DNA of 64,000 nucleotides from Maribacter algarum (ex Lu et al. 2025) (nom. illeg.). GTDB taxonomy: Bacteria; Bacteroidota; Bacteroidia; Flavobacteriales; Flavobacteriaceae. Below the pieces are notes generated by a model, which saw nothing but the letters and a program-made list of their open reading frames with translations, did not search any database and was not told the DNA's origin. The position numbers and the translations under genes were made by a program. Each line of letters opens with the position of its first letter. The first letter of the stretch is position 1. Positions 34,357 to 44,233 of this stretch are shown here, in pieces. The stretch is taken from NCBI GenBank assembly GCA_947495915.1, contig CANMAW010000004.1:1-64000 (forward strand), in the 5' to 3' direction.

Positions 34357-36216
34357 TTAAGCGAGTATTTTCTTTAACCGAAGCTTTAATACATCTTTCT
34401 CGATTGGCTTTCGAATATAATCTGCTGCACCAAGCTCTAAACCTTTTATTTCATCTTCCGCGCTGGTATAAGAGGTCAAGAATACTACCGGAATTCGAAT
34501 TGACTTTTCTTGAATGTATTGAAGCAATTTATAACCATCTAATTTTGGCATTTCAATATCTGTCAATATTAAATCGTAAGAATTTTTACCAAGTTCTAAC
34601 AAAGCCTCAGGGCCATCAGGAACATGCACAATATTAAAACCGTCTTGTTTTAGTATTTTTAAAACGATTGCTGAACAAACCAAATCGTCTTCTACTAATA
34701 ATATAGATTTTCCATGACTCTTCGGGTCGGCCTTACCCCTATCATCATTGTAAACTAAATTATCAAGAACTTCATCAAGTGAAACATGGGCGAAACCACT
34801 ACTGGTATCACTCATTGCATATGGTATTATAATTTCTTTATTATGTAGAATAGAACCACATGAATACACCACATTAGGCACGTAACCTTCGCGCTCGGTT
34901 TCATTAGCAACCAGTAACGGATTCTCTAATTGAGCCAGAACTTTTCGAGGGTCATTCAAATCAAGTAAAATAGCACCCAATACATAACGTCGTACAGCTC
35001 CTACTCCGTGAGTAATTACCAACCAACCTTCATCAGTTTCAATAGGAGACCCTGAATTTCCTAATTGCACGAATTCCCAAGGGTACTTGGGTTCTTGTAT
35101 CAGTGTAGCCTCGCCATCCCAGTTGTTAATTTGATCGCTAAACATAATGTAATTATTTTCTCCATCATGTCGTGATAGCATCGCATATTGTCCGTTTACT
35201 TTTCGAGGAAACAGTGCCATTCCCTTATTTTGAGCATTTTGCCCATAAATTGGCATAACCTTAAAGGTATAGAAGTCAGTAGTTTCAATTAATTGAGGCA
35301 TGATTACATATCCGTTATACGCCGTATAGGTTGCATAAAACTTTACGTCTCCATTTTCTTCGGTAAATTTTACAAATCTTGCGTCTTCAATACCATTACT
35401 CTCAGCATCAGTAACCGGAAAAATCACACGTTCGCTAATTGCTGTATCTAATGAAAAACTAATCTCATACTGCGCATTAGCAATAAACTTTATAGCTTGT
35501 AATACCTGGTTGTTAGCAATTGTAATTTCATTTTCATTTTCAAATTGATTTATACTTTGTAGCAGCTCTCTAAATAAAAAGGTGTCATTAAGCCTTCCTA
35601 ATATTTCATTCTTCGCTGTTTTATCATCAAACTTCATATCTTTTAACTTATGATTGAAGTCTGCCTTCTTATATTCATGTAACTGAACAGTTTCAGCTAC
35701 ATCAACCAATTTACTAATAGGGTTAAATTCAAGATTATTATCCTTATCCAAAATAGCGCCTCTAAAACCAATAGAAGAAACATGACCTTCACCTGTAGCT
35801 CTAAAACTGACGATTACTCGCTTTTGACCAACTTCTAAATGTGATTGATCAGGATCTTCAATTATCGACGGATTAAAAAATGCGGCTGATTCAATCGAAT
35901 ACTCATGCGTAAAATAAGCCCCAATTAGTAATTTTCTTTCATCTGAAATATGTATTGGGTCATGACCCAATTCTTCAAAAAGAAAGGTAACTCGTTCATA
36001 ATGATGGTGAAATATTTTGGTTATATTTCTATGCCTATTACTAAAATCTCTAAGTGTTTGGTTTAGAATTTGATTAGAGGCATCATCTGACATACTAATT
36101 ACCCTATTTATAATCTTTTTTGCTCTAGATTCACCCCCAGGCATAAAAAAGCGAACTATTACACGCTTAGGATCAGGATGAAAGTGGTTTTGAAGTCTAT
36201 GAATTGTAATTGCCAT
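34357..36216 (-). CDS. GH130 glycoside phosphorylase fused to a response-regulator receiver domain
   Basis: A 619-residue fusion. Residues ~1-490 match GH130, the mannoside-phosphorylase family: VIVRFFMPGGESRAKKIINR at the start, FFNPSIIEDPDQS near 120, GIEDARFVKF near 275, GMALFPRKVNGQYAMLSRHD, and SYGS-like PVV YSCGSILHNKEIIIPYAMSD. Residues ~498-619 are a receiver: SILLVEDDLVCSAIVLKIL, phosphoacceptor Asp553 in DLILTDIEMPKLDGY, PVVFLTSYTSAEDEIKGLEL, and Lys in YIRKPIEKD. GH130 enzymes cleave beta-mannosides with phosphate. The receiver suggests control of activity by phosphorylation. No signal peptide. An output-domain role for a phosphorylase is unusual. Confidence 0.9.
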   Translation of the reverse strand: MAITIHRLQNHFHPDPKRVIVRFFMPGGESRAKKIINRVISMSDDASNQILNQTLRDFSNRHRNITKIFHHHYERVTFLFEELGHDPIHISDERKLLIGAYFTHEYSIESAAFFNPSIIEDPDQSHLEVGQKRVIVSFRATGEGHVSSIGFRGAILDKDNNLEFNPISKLVDVAETVQLHEYKKADFNHKLKDMKFDDKTAKNEILGRLNDTFLFRELLQSINQFENENEITIANNQVLQAIKFIANAQYEISFSLDTAISERVIFPVTDAESNGIEDARFVKFTEENGDVKFYATYTAYNGYVIMPQLIETTDFYTFKVMPIYGQNAQNKGMALFPRKVNGQYAMLSRHDGENNYIMFSDQINNWDGEATLIQEPKYPWEFVQLGNSGSPIETDEGWLVITHGVGAVRRYVLGAILLDLNDPRKVLAQLENPLLVANETEREGYVPNVVYSCGSILHNKEIIIPYAMSDTSSGFAHVSLDEVLDNLVYNDDRGKADPKSHGKSILLVEDDLVCSAIVLKILKQDGFNIVHVPDGPEALLELGKNSYDLILTDIEMPKLDGYKLLQYIQEKSIRIPVVFLTSYTSAEDEIKGLELGAADYIRKPIEKDVLKLRLKKILA

Positions 36217-36391
36217 TTTTGGAAAATTATTAGTTTGTAAGAATATACAACGGATTTAATGTGTTTATTCGTATAAATTATTATCAATTAGAACATATTC
36301 TAAAAATTTCATAATGAAAAGCTTTACAGTTTTAAGAGGAATAGGCACAGTCAGCAAATAACATTTCAGTTATTTGCCCTAATTTTACCTT

Positions 36392-37945
36392 ATGATTAGA
36401 AACATCCAATTACGGATTAACTTAAAAGAAGAAGGTACTCCTGATGGGCTAAAAATCAAAACGGCCAAATACCTAGGTGTTTCAGAAAATGACATCGAAA
36501 TAAAAGTACAACGCAAATCAATAGATGCCCGTAAACCTGATATTTATTTCAATTACAAACTAGAGGTTTATATTAACGAACCACGACCGAATAAACATAC
36601 GTATAACTTTCAATATAAAGATGTTTCAAAAGCTAAACCCATTCATATTATTGGTTTTGGCCCTGCGGGTATGTGGGCTGCCTTACGCTGTTTAGAATTA
36701 GGCTACAAACCCATTATACTTGAACGTGGAAAAAATGTACAAGAGCGCCGTCGTGATTTAAAAGCCATCAATCAAGACCATATTGTTAATGAAGATTCAA
36801 ATTACTGTTTTGGTGAAGGAGGTGCGGGCACCTATTCTGACGGAAAACTGTACACCCGAAGTTTAAAACGTGGTGATGTACGTCGCATATTTGAAAGTTT
36901 AGTTCATCATGGTGCTACCGATGAAATTTTGATTGACGCTCATCCGCACATTGGCACGAATAAATTACCAAAATTAGTACAAAATATTAGGGAAACTATT
37001 ATTGCGAAAGGTGGTGAGGTACTTTTTAATACTAAAGTTTCTGATTTCATCATTGAAGGTAATAAATTGAAATCCATTGTTTTAAACGATTCTCAACAAA
37101 TGGATGTGCAGCGTGTAATATTAGCTACTGGTCATTCGGCACGTGATATCTTTCAATTACTACATAAAAAGAAAATTGCCTTACAAGCTAAGTCTTTTGC
37201 TATGGGTGTACGGGTAGAACATCCGCAGCAAATTATTGACTCCATTCAATATCACTGCTCAGGCGAACGTCATGAATTGCTTCCAGCAGCTTCGTATAGT
37301 TTGGTACATCAGGCAAAAGAAAGGGGAGTTTATTCTTTTTGCATGTGTCCTGGCGGATTTATTGTTCCTGCGGCAACAGCACCTGGTGAGGTTGTTGTCA
37401 ATGGGATGTCTCCCTCCAAAAGAAACAACTTGTATGCAAATTCAGGAATAGTTGTAGAAATTAATGCGGAAAAAGATCTTTACAAGTATGACAAGTTTGG
37501 GGCTTTAAAAGGACTTGAATTTCAAAAGGATTTAGAGCGTTTAGCTTTTACCTCAGGTGGGCGATCACAAGTAGCACCTGCACAACGACTTACTGATTTT
37601 GTAGAAGGAAATTTATCTGCCGATCTTAACCCTACCTCCTATCAACCGGGATTAAATTCGGCCCCCTTACATTCTTTACTTCCAAAATTGATTGGTAGTA
37701 GGTTGCGAACAGGTTTTGCTGCCTTTGGCAAAAAAATGAAAGGTTATTATACCGCACAGGCGAATATTGTTGGTGTTGAATCACGTACATCTTCTCCTGT
37801 AAGTATCCCTAGAAATGAATTATTAGAACATCCCGAAATTAAAGGCTTATTTCCATGTGGCGAAGGTGCCGGTTATGCAGGCGGTATCGTTTCTGCAGCA
37901 ATGGATGGCGAACGTTGTGTCGAAGCTGCAATCGCAGGTCTTTAA
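36392..37945 (+). CDS. NAD(P)/FAD-dependent oxidoreductase (COG2509 type)
   Basis: A 517-residue flavoprotein. The first ~85 residues are a small ferredoxin-like N-terminal domain (MIRNIQLRINLKEEG...). Then comes the FAD motif HIIGFGPAGMWAALRCLELG (~85-105), an ERGKNVQERRRD segment, EGGAGTYSDGKLYTR, LATGHSARDIFQLL and the C-terminal GEGAGYAGGIVSAAMDGERC. This is the layout of COG2509 uncharacterised dehydrogenases, found widely. The substrate is unknown. ATG at 36392 follows TAATTTTA by 4 nt. Confidence 0.9.
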   Translation: MIRNIQLRINLKEEGTPDGLKIKTAKYLGVSENDIEIKVQRKSIDARKPDIYFNYKLEVYINEPRPNKHTYNFQYKDVSKAKPIHIIGFGPAGMWAALRCLELGYKPIILERGKNVQERRRDLKAINQDHIVNEDSNYCFGEGGAGTYSDGKLYTRSLKRGDVRRIFESLVHHGATDEILIDAHPHIGTNKLPKLVQNIRETIIAKGGEVLFNTKVSDFIIEGNKLKSIVLNDSQQMDVQRVILATGHSARDIFQLLHKKKIALQAKSFAMGVRVEHPQQIIDSIQYHCSGERHELLPAASYSLVHQAKERGVYSFCMCPGGFIVPAATAPGEVVVNGMSPSKRNNLYANSGIVVEINAEKDLYKYDKFGALKGLEFQKDLERLAFTSGGRSQVAPAQRLTDFVEGNLSADLNPTSYQPGLNSAPLHSLLPKLIGSRLRTGFAAFGKKMKGYYTAQANIVGVESRTSSPVSIPRNELLEHPEIKGLFPCGEGAGYAGGIVSAAMDGERCVEAAIAGL

Positions 37946-38072
37946 ATTTTGATGTTTTTTAAAGTAGATCGCCGTTGAATTTTAAGAACCATACCTTCTT
38001 TAAAAGGTTGTTCTATAGAATTTTAAATTATATCTATCTTTTTAGCATTACCTTCGCGGCTTATAATTTTAT

Positions 38073-39386
38073 ATGACATTTAAAGAATTAGGGCTTACTG
38101 AGCCTATTTTGAAAGCCCTTGAAGAACAGGGTTATACCAATCCTACACCCATACAAGAACAATCTATTCCCATTCTTTTAAAAGGAAAAGACCTTTTAGG
38201 AGTTGCACAAACCGGAACCGGAAAAACTGCAGCTTTCGGAATTCCGATTTTACATCATTTATACGAGCGCATTAGTCTACGAGATAATAAACGTAAGGTA
38301 AAAGCCCTTGTAGTAACCCCTACAAGAGAACTCGCCATTCAAATCGGGGAAAATTTCACAGCTTATGGAAAGCATACGGGACTTCGAAATACGGTTATTT
38401 TTGGTGGCGTGAAACAAGCTAAACAGGTAAACGCACTCAAAAGTGGCGTAGACATTTTAATCGCTACCCCCGGTCGTCTGCTCGATTTAATGAACCAAGG
38501 CTTTATTACATTTCGAGATTTAGAATTTGTTGTTTTAGATGAAGCAGACCAAATGCTGGATATGGGTTTCATACATGACATCAAAAAAATAATTGCAAAA
38601 CTACCTTCGAAGCGCCAATCGCTTTTCTTTTCGGCAACCATGCCTAAAACTATTGTAGAGCTGTCGCGAAAAATGCTGGGTGATTTTGAAAGAGTTACCA
38701 TCAAACCAGAACAAGCTACTGCAGAAAAAGTAGCACAAGGCGTCTATTTTGTGAGTAAAGCAAATAAGCCGAAATTACTGATTCATTTGCTAAAAGATCG
38801 AGCTGAAGATTCGGTTTTGGTATTCTCAAGAACCAAACACGGAGCCAATAAAATAGTAAAAAAACTAGATCAAGCTGGTATTCGATCTGCTGCAATTCAT
38901 GGTAACAAGTCTCAAACTGCACGACAAAAAGCGTTGGGCGCCTTCAAAGAAGGTACCTTAAAAGTATTAGTTGCTACTGATATTGCTGCTCGTGGAATTG
39001 ATGTTGACGACTTAGCTTTGGTGATTAATTTTGATCTTCCAAATGTTTCTGAAACTTATGTGCATCGTATTGGTAGAACCGGTCGCGCCAATGCAAGTGG
39101 TATCGCATTATCATTTTGCATGGCAGAAGAACGCCCATATCTTAAAGATATTGAGAAATTAATCAAGCAACAAGTACCTCGCTTAGGTGACCACCCTTAT
39201 ATGGATGAAGCTTCAGAGCAAGAAACGGTAGTACGTAAGCCTTCTCAGAAATCTCGAAACAACTCCTCCAGAAATCAAAACAGATCAGGAAACTCGAATC
39301 GCAATAAAAACAGAAATCGCAACCGGAATAAAAACCGAAACCGAAATCGTAATAACAACAATACGAGCACTAACACAAGCTCTTAA
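38073..39386 (+). CDS. DEAD-box RNA helicase with Arg/Asn-rich tail (RhlE-like)
   Basis: A 437-residue ATP-dependent RNA helicase. Q motif ([12 protein letters not shown]), Walker [12 protein letters not shown] (Lys51), [43 protein letters not shown] and HRIGRTGR are all present in order. The C-terminal ~50 residues are low complexity (Asn/Arg repeats such as [16 protein letters not shown]), a likely RNA-binding tail. Marine Bacteroidota usually have several RhlE/DeaD-type paralogues for rRNA or cold response. The downstream VOC gene is convergent. Confidence 0.95.
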   Translation: MTFKELGLTEPILKALEEQGYTNPTPIQEQSIPILLKGKDLLGVAQTGTGKTAAFGIPILHHLYERISLRDNKRKVKALVVTPTRELAIQIGENFTAYGKHTGLRNTVIFGGVKQAKQVNALKSGVDILIATPGRLLDLMNQGFITFRDLEFVVLDEADQMLDMGFIHDIKKIIAKLPSKRQSLFFSATMPKTIVELSRKMLGDFERVTIKPEQATAEKVAQGVYFVSKANKPKLLIHLLKDRAEDSVLVFSRTKHGANKIVKKLDQAGIRSAAIHGNKSQTARQKALGAFKEGTLKVLVATDIAARGIDVDDLALVINFDLPNVSETYVHRIGRTGRANASGIALSFCMAEERPYLKDIEKLIKQQVPRLGDHPYMDEASEQETVVRKPSQKSRNNSSRNQNRSGNSNRNKNRNRNRNKNRNRNRNNNNTSTNTSS

Positions 39387-39387
39387 A

Positions 39388-39771
39388 CTACAAGGCATCT
39401 CGATAAAAGGTTAGTCCGTTTTGAAAAGGGTCGTAGAACGCAAATTCTTTGGTACCCCAAGGGGTTTCACGTATCAAGGTATGCGCATGAAAAACGTCTT
39501 TTGAAGCGTACTCTTCGTAAAGGGCTTCTATATTTTGAGTTACAATACGTAACATCGGTCGGTCTTGTGCTGTTTCCCATTCTTTAACATCATGCCATTG
39601 CAAATGTATTTCAATACCATCTTTAAGTACACCTGCGTAGGTTGGGTTTTTAGAATCGTCAGCAAAGCCTATTTTGAAACCTAATCGATTGACATAAAAG
39701 TCGAGCGCTTCTAGGACATCCTTAACAGGTAATACGGGGTGAATTTGATGTAGGTAGCCTTTTATTTCCAT
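39388..39771 (-). CDS. VOC family protein (bleomycin-resistance-like)
   Basis: A 127-residue single-module VOC protein: HQIHPVLPVKDVLEALDFYV then NRLGFKIGFADDSKNPTYAG, EIHLQWHDVKEW and FAFYDPFQNGLTFYRD. Such dimers act as glyoxalases, dioxygenases or drug-binding resistance proteins; the exact role cannot be told. It ends 1 bp from the helicase stop, convergent. Confidence 0.88.
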   Translation of the reverse strand: MEIKGYLHQIHPVLPVKDVLEALDFYVNRLGFKIGFADDSKNPTYAGVLKDGIEIHLQWHDVKEWETAQDRPMLRIVTQNIEALYEEYASKDVFHAHTLIRETPWGTKEFAFYDPFQNGLTFYRDAL

Positions 39772-39825
39772 AGCCTAAATTTAAAGTATTCTATTTACCT
39801 TGGTCTCTTAATTACATGATGCCTT

Positions 39826-40431
39826 ATGTACATACCTGCGCAATATAAGAATGAAAATATTGAAGAAGTTAAAAAATTCATTGAAGAAAACAGCTTCGGA
39901 ATATTAGTGAACACCGTTGACGGCAAACCTTGGGCTACTCATATTCCATTAGAATTAGATGTTGATACTGAAGGAAATGAAGTATTGGTAGGTCATATTG
40001 CAAAAGCGAATCCACAATGGCGCCATTTTAAAGAGGAGCAACAAGTACTTTGTATTTTTAATGGACCTCACAGTTATATTTCATCATCGTGGTACAAGGC
40101 AGAAGAAGTGCCTACCTGGAATTACATAGCCGTACATGTTTATGGTAAACTAAAAATTTTAGATGAAGCTGCGGTTCTGAAATCAATGCATCAACTAGTT
40201 GACAAGTATGAGCAGCATTCTAAAAAACCTATTTCGATCGACCAACTTTCGTCAAAAACCATGCGTCAAATTAAAGGCGTTGTAGGTTTTCAAATTACCA
40301 TTGAAGATATTCAAGCCGCCAGTAAGCTTTCACAAGGCAGGGAGCATGACCATGCCAAAATAATTGAAGAACTGCAAAACAGCAGCAATCAAGGCAGTCA
40401 TGAAATCGCGAGAAAAATGAAAGACAATTAA
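39826..40431 (+). CDS. PaiB-type FMN-binding negative regulator
   Basis: A 201-residue protein of the PaiB family: MYIPAQYKNENIEEVKKFIE at the start, FGILVNTVDGKPWATHIPLE, NPQWRHFKEEQQVLCIFNGP, HSYISSSWYKAEEVPTWNYI (flavin-like site) and AVHVYGKLKIL. The split-barrel fold binds FMN. The family is named for repression of sporulation and protease genes in Bacillus, but in this phylum the role is unproven. It is divergent from the VOC gene and convergent with the epimerase gene. Confidence 0.9.
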   Translation: MYIPAQYKNENIEEVKKFIEENSFGILVNTVDGKPWATHIPLELDVDTEGNEVLVGHIAKANPQWRHFKEEQQVLCIFNGPHSYISSSWYKAEEVPTWNYIAVHVYGKLKILDEAAVLKSMHQLVDKYEQHSKKPISIDQLSSKTMRQIKGVVGFQITIEDIQAASKLSQGREHDHAKIIEELQNSSNQGSHEIARKMKDN

Positions 40432-40440
40432 ATATATCGA

Positions 40441-41430
40441 TTAAGCACCTAGCGAATGATATGCTCTTAGAATATTATCCATTTGCTGATTCTTTTCGGC
40501 ATTAAAAATTTTACGTACTGGTTTTTCATCTAACCATTGTAAAGTGCGTTTGATACCTTCTGAAAACGGAATGGTAGCTGTAAAACCCGGAACGAATGTT
40601 TTGATTTTAGTATTATCAAAAATGACACTTTCTGCTTTGTCAGCCAAAAGGGTTCCTGTGAAGGAAGGTTCAATTTTACAGATAAAATCAGATGCAATGT
40701 GAACCACCTTTGCCTCTACCCCTAGCGAATCGGCTAGAATTTTATAAATCATATTCCAAGTTAACACCTCATCTGAAGTAATATGAAAGGCATGACCAAT
40801 CGCTGTGGTTAATCCTATTAGACCCACAAATCCCTTAGCAAAATCATCGGCATGGGTAACTGTCCAAAGTGAAGTGCCATCACCATGAATAATAATTTCT
40901 TCGCCGTTCAACATTCTTTGTGGTGTTGTAAACTCTTTAAAACCTCCAATAGCAATTGGTATTACAGTATCGTAAGTTAATGATGGCCGAACAATTGTAA
41001 CAGGAAAACCTTCTTCTCTATAAGCTTTCATCAACCGATCTTCACATTGAATTTTCTGTTGAGAGTAATCCCAAAGGTTATTACATAATGGTGTCGACTC
41101 CGTAATAATTGGATAGCTCAATGGTGTTTGATAACAAGAAGCAGAACTAATGAAAATGTATTGTTTAGTTTTTCCCTTAAACAAAGCGATATCACGTTCA
41201 ATATCTTCTGGTGTAAAGGCTATCCAGTTGACAACAACATCCCATTTATGATTTTTTAACTCTTGTAATTGTTCAGGTTTGTTTATATCACCTATAATGG
41301 TTTTAAACCCTGAAAGATTTACTTTTGTTGTTCCTCTGTTTAAATGGTACATATCCATTCCTTTTACTATTGCTAATCGCGTAGAGGCTGTGCTAATATT
41401 ACCTGTGCCACCAATAAATAAAACTTTCAT
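40441..41430 (-). CDS. extended SDR / NAD-dependent epimerase-dehydratase
   Basis: A 329-residue protein with the NAD motif FIGGTGNISTASTRLA (residues ~4-19; the second Gly position is degenerate), ISSASCYQTPLSYPI with YxxxK-like sequence displaced, VTIVRPSLTYD, and GTSLWTVTHADDFAKGFVGL. It belongs to the NAD-dependent epimerase/dehydratase group; an exact substrate is not apparent. The catalytic Tyr-x3-Lys is not clean, so the activity may differ from classic epimerases. It is divergent from the TfoX-like gene. Confidence 0.85.
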   Translation of the reverse strand: MKVLFIGGTGNISTASTRLAIVKGMDMYHLNRGTTKVNLSGFKTIIGDINKPEQLQELKNHKWDVVVNWIAFTPEDIERDIALFKGKTKQYIFISSASCYQTPLSYPIITESTPLCNNLWDYSQQKIQCEDRLMKAYREEGFPVTIVRPSLTYDTVIPIAIGGFKEFTTPQRMLNGEEIIIHGDGTSLWTVTHADDFAKGFVGLIGLTTAIGHAFHITSDEVLTWNMIYKILADSLGVEAKVVHIASDFICKIEPSFTGTLLADKAESVIFDNTKIKTFVPGFTATIPFSEGIKRTLQWLDEKPVRKIFNAEKNQQMDNILRAYHSLGA

Positions 41431-41534
41431 ATCATTTTCATTTGAGCGTTTAATATAGCCATAAGTGATATCAGTTGCGCATTTTTAAACTAAATATTCA
41501 ACAAATACTTATCTTATTTACTTAAATTTAATCT

Positions 41535-41912
41535 ATGGCCTATGATGAATTTTTAGCAGATCGTATTCGACAAAACTTAAGAGAACGTTCCATTGCTTAT
41601 GAAGAGAAGAAAATGATGGGCGGGCTTTGCTTTATGGTTGATGATAAAATGTGCTTCGGAATACATATAAATAAAAATTCAAATGCCTCTTTAATGATGG
41701 CACGCGTGGGGCCAGACCAATATGAAAACGCTTTAGCTAAGACTTATTGTACTGAAATGAAATTTACAAGCAGACCTATGAAGGGTTATGTACATATACA
41801 GGAAGATGGACTCGATTTAGATGCTGATTTAGATTATTGGATTCAATTATGCTTAGCTTTTAACCCGTTTGCAAAAAGTAGCAAAAAAAAGACTAAAAAG
41901 ATAAAGGCATAA
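41535..41912 (+). CDS. TfoX/Sxy N-terminal domain protein
   Basis: A 125-residue protein with the TfoX N-terminal fold: YDEFLADRIRQNLRERSIAY, EKKMMGGLCFMVDDKMCFGI, NASLMMARVGPDQYENAL, and RPMKGYVHIQEDGLDLDADL then DYWIQLCLAFN. The C-terminus is Lys-rich. TfoX/Sxy regulates competence in Gammaproteobacteria; stand-alone N-domain proteins in Bacteroidota have no known role. The last 20 bp overlap the convergent GH26 gene. Confidence 0.85.
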   Translation: MAYDEFLADRIRQNLRERSIAYEEKKMMGGLCFMVDDKMCFGIHINKNSNASLMMARVGPDQYENALAKTYCTEMKFTSRPMKGYVHIQEDGLDLDADLDYWIQLCLAFNPFAKSSKKKTKKIKA

Positions 41913-43014
41913 TTTTATCTCTTGTGATTACGGCCTCGTTATTCATTAGTTCAATAGTGTTTTTATTGTCTTTTATGGCTACTGCTGCACCATTCCAACT
42001 ATGCCATTGTAAAAAATAAGCTGCTTTACCTTGAAGCTTTTCGACTAGGTGCATCATATTCCACTGACCATAACCTGCTTGTCGAGGACCTGATTCAGAC
42101 ATTACAATTGTTTTTCCGAGTGATTTTAATTCTTCATAATGCGGAAAGTCAGGTTGATCTCCGTAATAATCCATACCTACTAAATCGACATAATCAGATC
42201 CTGGATAATATGCTGTTACATTGGCATACCATGTTTCACTTGGAACTACGGAATAGGTCCAAATTAAATTATCTAAACCGTAATCATATTTAAAGGTTTC
42301 GTATAGATCAATCCATAATGCCTTGTAATCTTCTTCATTAGTTTGCTGGTTGCCATGAGCATTGGTACCCCACCAGAAAAAATCACCATTCATTTCGTGA
42401 AATGGTCGCCATATTACGGTAACTCCTGCTGCTTGCAATTTTTGTAATGCCCCTGCCACCCTATCAAGTTCTGATCTATAGCTTTGCCATGCCTTTGTTT
42501 GTGGCTCATCTTTTCGAAGCGATTTTAATTTAATAATTTCTTTATTTTCAACTGTATTCCAATACACATCTATTTTATCAACAAACGGATTGTCAGCATG
42601 CCAGCTAACGGTTACTAATCCTCCTGCTTGCCAGTGATCAATTAAAGTTTGTACGGGGTAGTCGTCTTTAGTTTCCCAACCAAAATCAGCCCCAATTAAG
42701 CCTACATGATTTCCCGTTTTATCAACCAACATATCTACATAAGTGTTATAATACCATGCAGTTGATGTAGGCATATCTCCACATTGCTGCCCTACCATTA
42801 CTTGATCATTGGCAATTAAATTATCAAAATAAGCTAAGATGCTTTCCTTGTTTCTATGGTCAAATATGGGTCCTTCTATTGCTGTATTGGGTTCAGAAAT
42901 TTCTTCAGAATTATCAATGTTTTCAGATTGCATAATGATATCGTTTGTGGAATCCTCTGGAGAACATGAAAAAATCCAGAGCAGCCCAAGTAATGAAAGA
43001 GATTTGCGCATCAT
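41893..43014 (-). CDS. GH26 family glycoside hydrolase, lipoprotein
   Basis: A 373-residue lipoprotein; the ATG at 43014 (or 43011) gives the signal SLSLLGLLWIFSC, whereas a start at 43047 adds a polar tail before it. The GH26 (alpha/beta)8 barrel shows VMVGQQCGDMPTS near the start, VTVSWHADNPF, the acid/base Glu in VIWRPFHEMNGDFFWWG and the nucleophile Glu in IVMSESGPRQAG. GH26 enzymes are mostly beta-mannanases. It is probably on the cell surface or in the periplasm. No SusC/SusD pair is adjacent, so it is not in a classic polysaccharide-use locus. The 3' end overlaps the TfoX-like gene by 20 nt. Confidence 0.92.
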   Translation of the reverse strand: MMRKSLSLLGLLWIFSCSPEDSTNDIIMQSENIDNSEEISEPNTAIEGPIFDHRNKESILAYFDNLIANDQVMVGQQCGDMPTSTAWYYNTYVDMLVDKTGNHVGLIGADFGWETKDDYPVQTLIDHWQAGGLVTVSWHADNPFVDKIDVYWNTVENKEIIKLKSLRKDEPQTKAWQSYRSELDRVAGALQKLQAAGVTVIWRPFHEMNGDFFWWGTNAHGNQQTNEEDYKALWIDLYETFKYDYGLDNLIWTYSVVPSETWYANVTAYYPGSDYVDLVGMDYYGDQPDFPHYEELKSLGKTIVMSESGPRQAGYGQWNMMHLVEKLQGKAAYFLQWHSWNGAAVAIKDNKNTIELMNNEAVITRDKIMPLSF

Positions 43015-43081
43015 ATGGGATTTTACGGTCTTTCTATGCAAACACAAGAACCATTCCGAAAAAGCAACCGTTACCTTGCGG

Positions 43082-44131
43082 CTACGATTTAATTGATTTC
43101 ATATCAATAACAAAACGATATTTCACATCTGATTTTTGAAGGCGGTCATAGGCCGTATTAATATACTGAATATCAATAAGCTCAATATCAGATACGACAT
43201 CGTGCTCGCCACAAAAATCCAACATTTCTTGCGTTTCTTTGATTCCACCAATTAGCGAACCTGCAATTCGTTTGCGCCCACCAATTAAGCTACCACCGTG
43301 AAGCGCTTTTAAAGGTTCAACTGCGCCGACCAAGACCATAGTGGCATTTCGTTTTAGTAAAGCGGTATACGGATTCAAATCATGACCAACCGGAATAGTA
43401 TTCAGTAAAAAATCAAAAGAACCTCTATGTTCTTTCATTTGACTGCTATCTTTAGATATCAAAACGATATCAGCACCCAATCGCTTGGCGTCTTTACTTT
43501 TACCTTCTGATGTCGTAATCATAACGACTTCAGCACCCATCGCATGAGCGAATTTAATTCCCATGTGACCTAATCCACCTAAGCCGATAATACCCACTTT
43601 ATCACCTTTTTTGATATTCCAATGAGCGAGTGGTGACCATGAAGTAATACCAGCACAAAGTAAAGGCGCTGCAGCTTCAGGAGATAAATTCTCTGGAATT
43701 CGCAAAACAAACTGTTCGTCTACAACAACACTTTCTGAATAACCACCAAAGGTGTGACCCCCTAAATGTTTATCAGGACTATTATAAGTCCATGTTGCAC
43801 CGTTCTCACAAAATTGTTCCATATCATCATCGCATGCACTGCATTCATGACATGAATCGACCAAACAGCCCACACCAACTAAATCGCCTACTTTATATTT
43901 TTGAACCTCTCCGCCAATGGCAGTTACCTTACCAATAATCTCATGCCCAGGAACTACAGGGTATTTTGAACTTTTCCAATCGTTTCGTACTTGATGTAAA
44001 TCACTGTGGCACACGCCACAATACATAATTTCAATTTTGATATCGGTGGGCCGTACATCTCTTCGTTTTAATTTAAAAGGAACTAAATCTGCTTCACCCG
44101 TTTCTGCTGCATATGCTTTTATCATCGTCAT
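43082..44131 (-). CDS. zinc-dependent NAD(P) alcohol dehydrogenase
   Basis: A ~349-residue medium-chain dehydrogenase of the YahK/cinnamyl-alcohol type. CGVCHSDLHQVRNDW (catalytic zinc Cys), GHEIIGKVTAIG, the four-Cys structural zinc lobe CLVDSCHECSACDDDMEQFC, CAGITSWSPL (third zinc ligand), and the Rossmann motif GIIGLGGLGHMGIKFA are present. Starts at 44131 or 44125 (MIKAYAAE) fit better than 44152. It reduces aldehydes with NADPH in relatives. It lies between the GH26 and TonB receptor genes, same strand as both, but the 81- to 100-bp gaps give no clear operon. Confidence 0.93.
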   Translation of the reverse strand: MTMIKAYAAETGEADLVPFKLKRRDVRPTDIKIEIMYCGVCHSDLHQVRNDWKSSKYPVVPGHEIIGKVTAIGGEVQKYKVGDLVGVGCLVDSCHECSACDDDMEQFCENGATWTYNSPDKHLGGHTFGGYSESVVVDEQFVLRIPENLSPEAAAPLLCAGITSWSPLAHWNIKKGDKVGIIGLGGLGHMGIKFAHAMGAEVVMITTSEGKSKDAKRLGADIVLISKDSSQMKEHRGSFDFLLNTIPVGHDLNPYTALLKRNATMVLVGAVEPLKALHGGSLIGGRKRIAGSLIGGIKETQEMLDFCGEHDVVSDIELIDIQYINTAYDRLQKSDVKYRFVIDMKSIKS

Positions 44132-44233
44132 TTTAATTTTTTCAAAGGTCAATGTAAAATTTTAGTAACATTAACTCAAATGAAAAGAAAATTAAAACTA
44201 ACCCTACTTCTAAATTTAAAGAAATTTATGCTT

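Noticed and set aside
39241-39383. Repeat-like DNA in the helicase gene
   Set aside because: It simply encodes the Arg/Asn-rich tail of the helicase; repeat units are irregular and unspaced, so not a CRISPR or mobile repeat.
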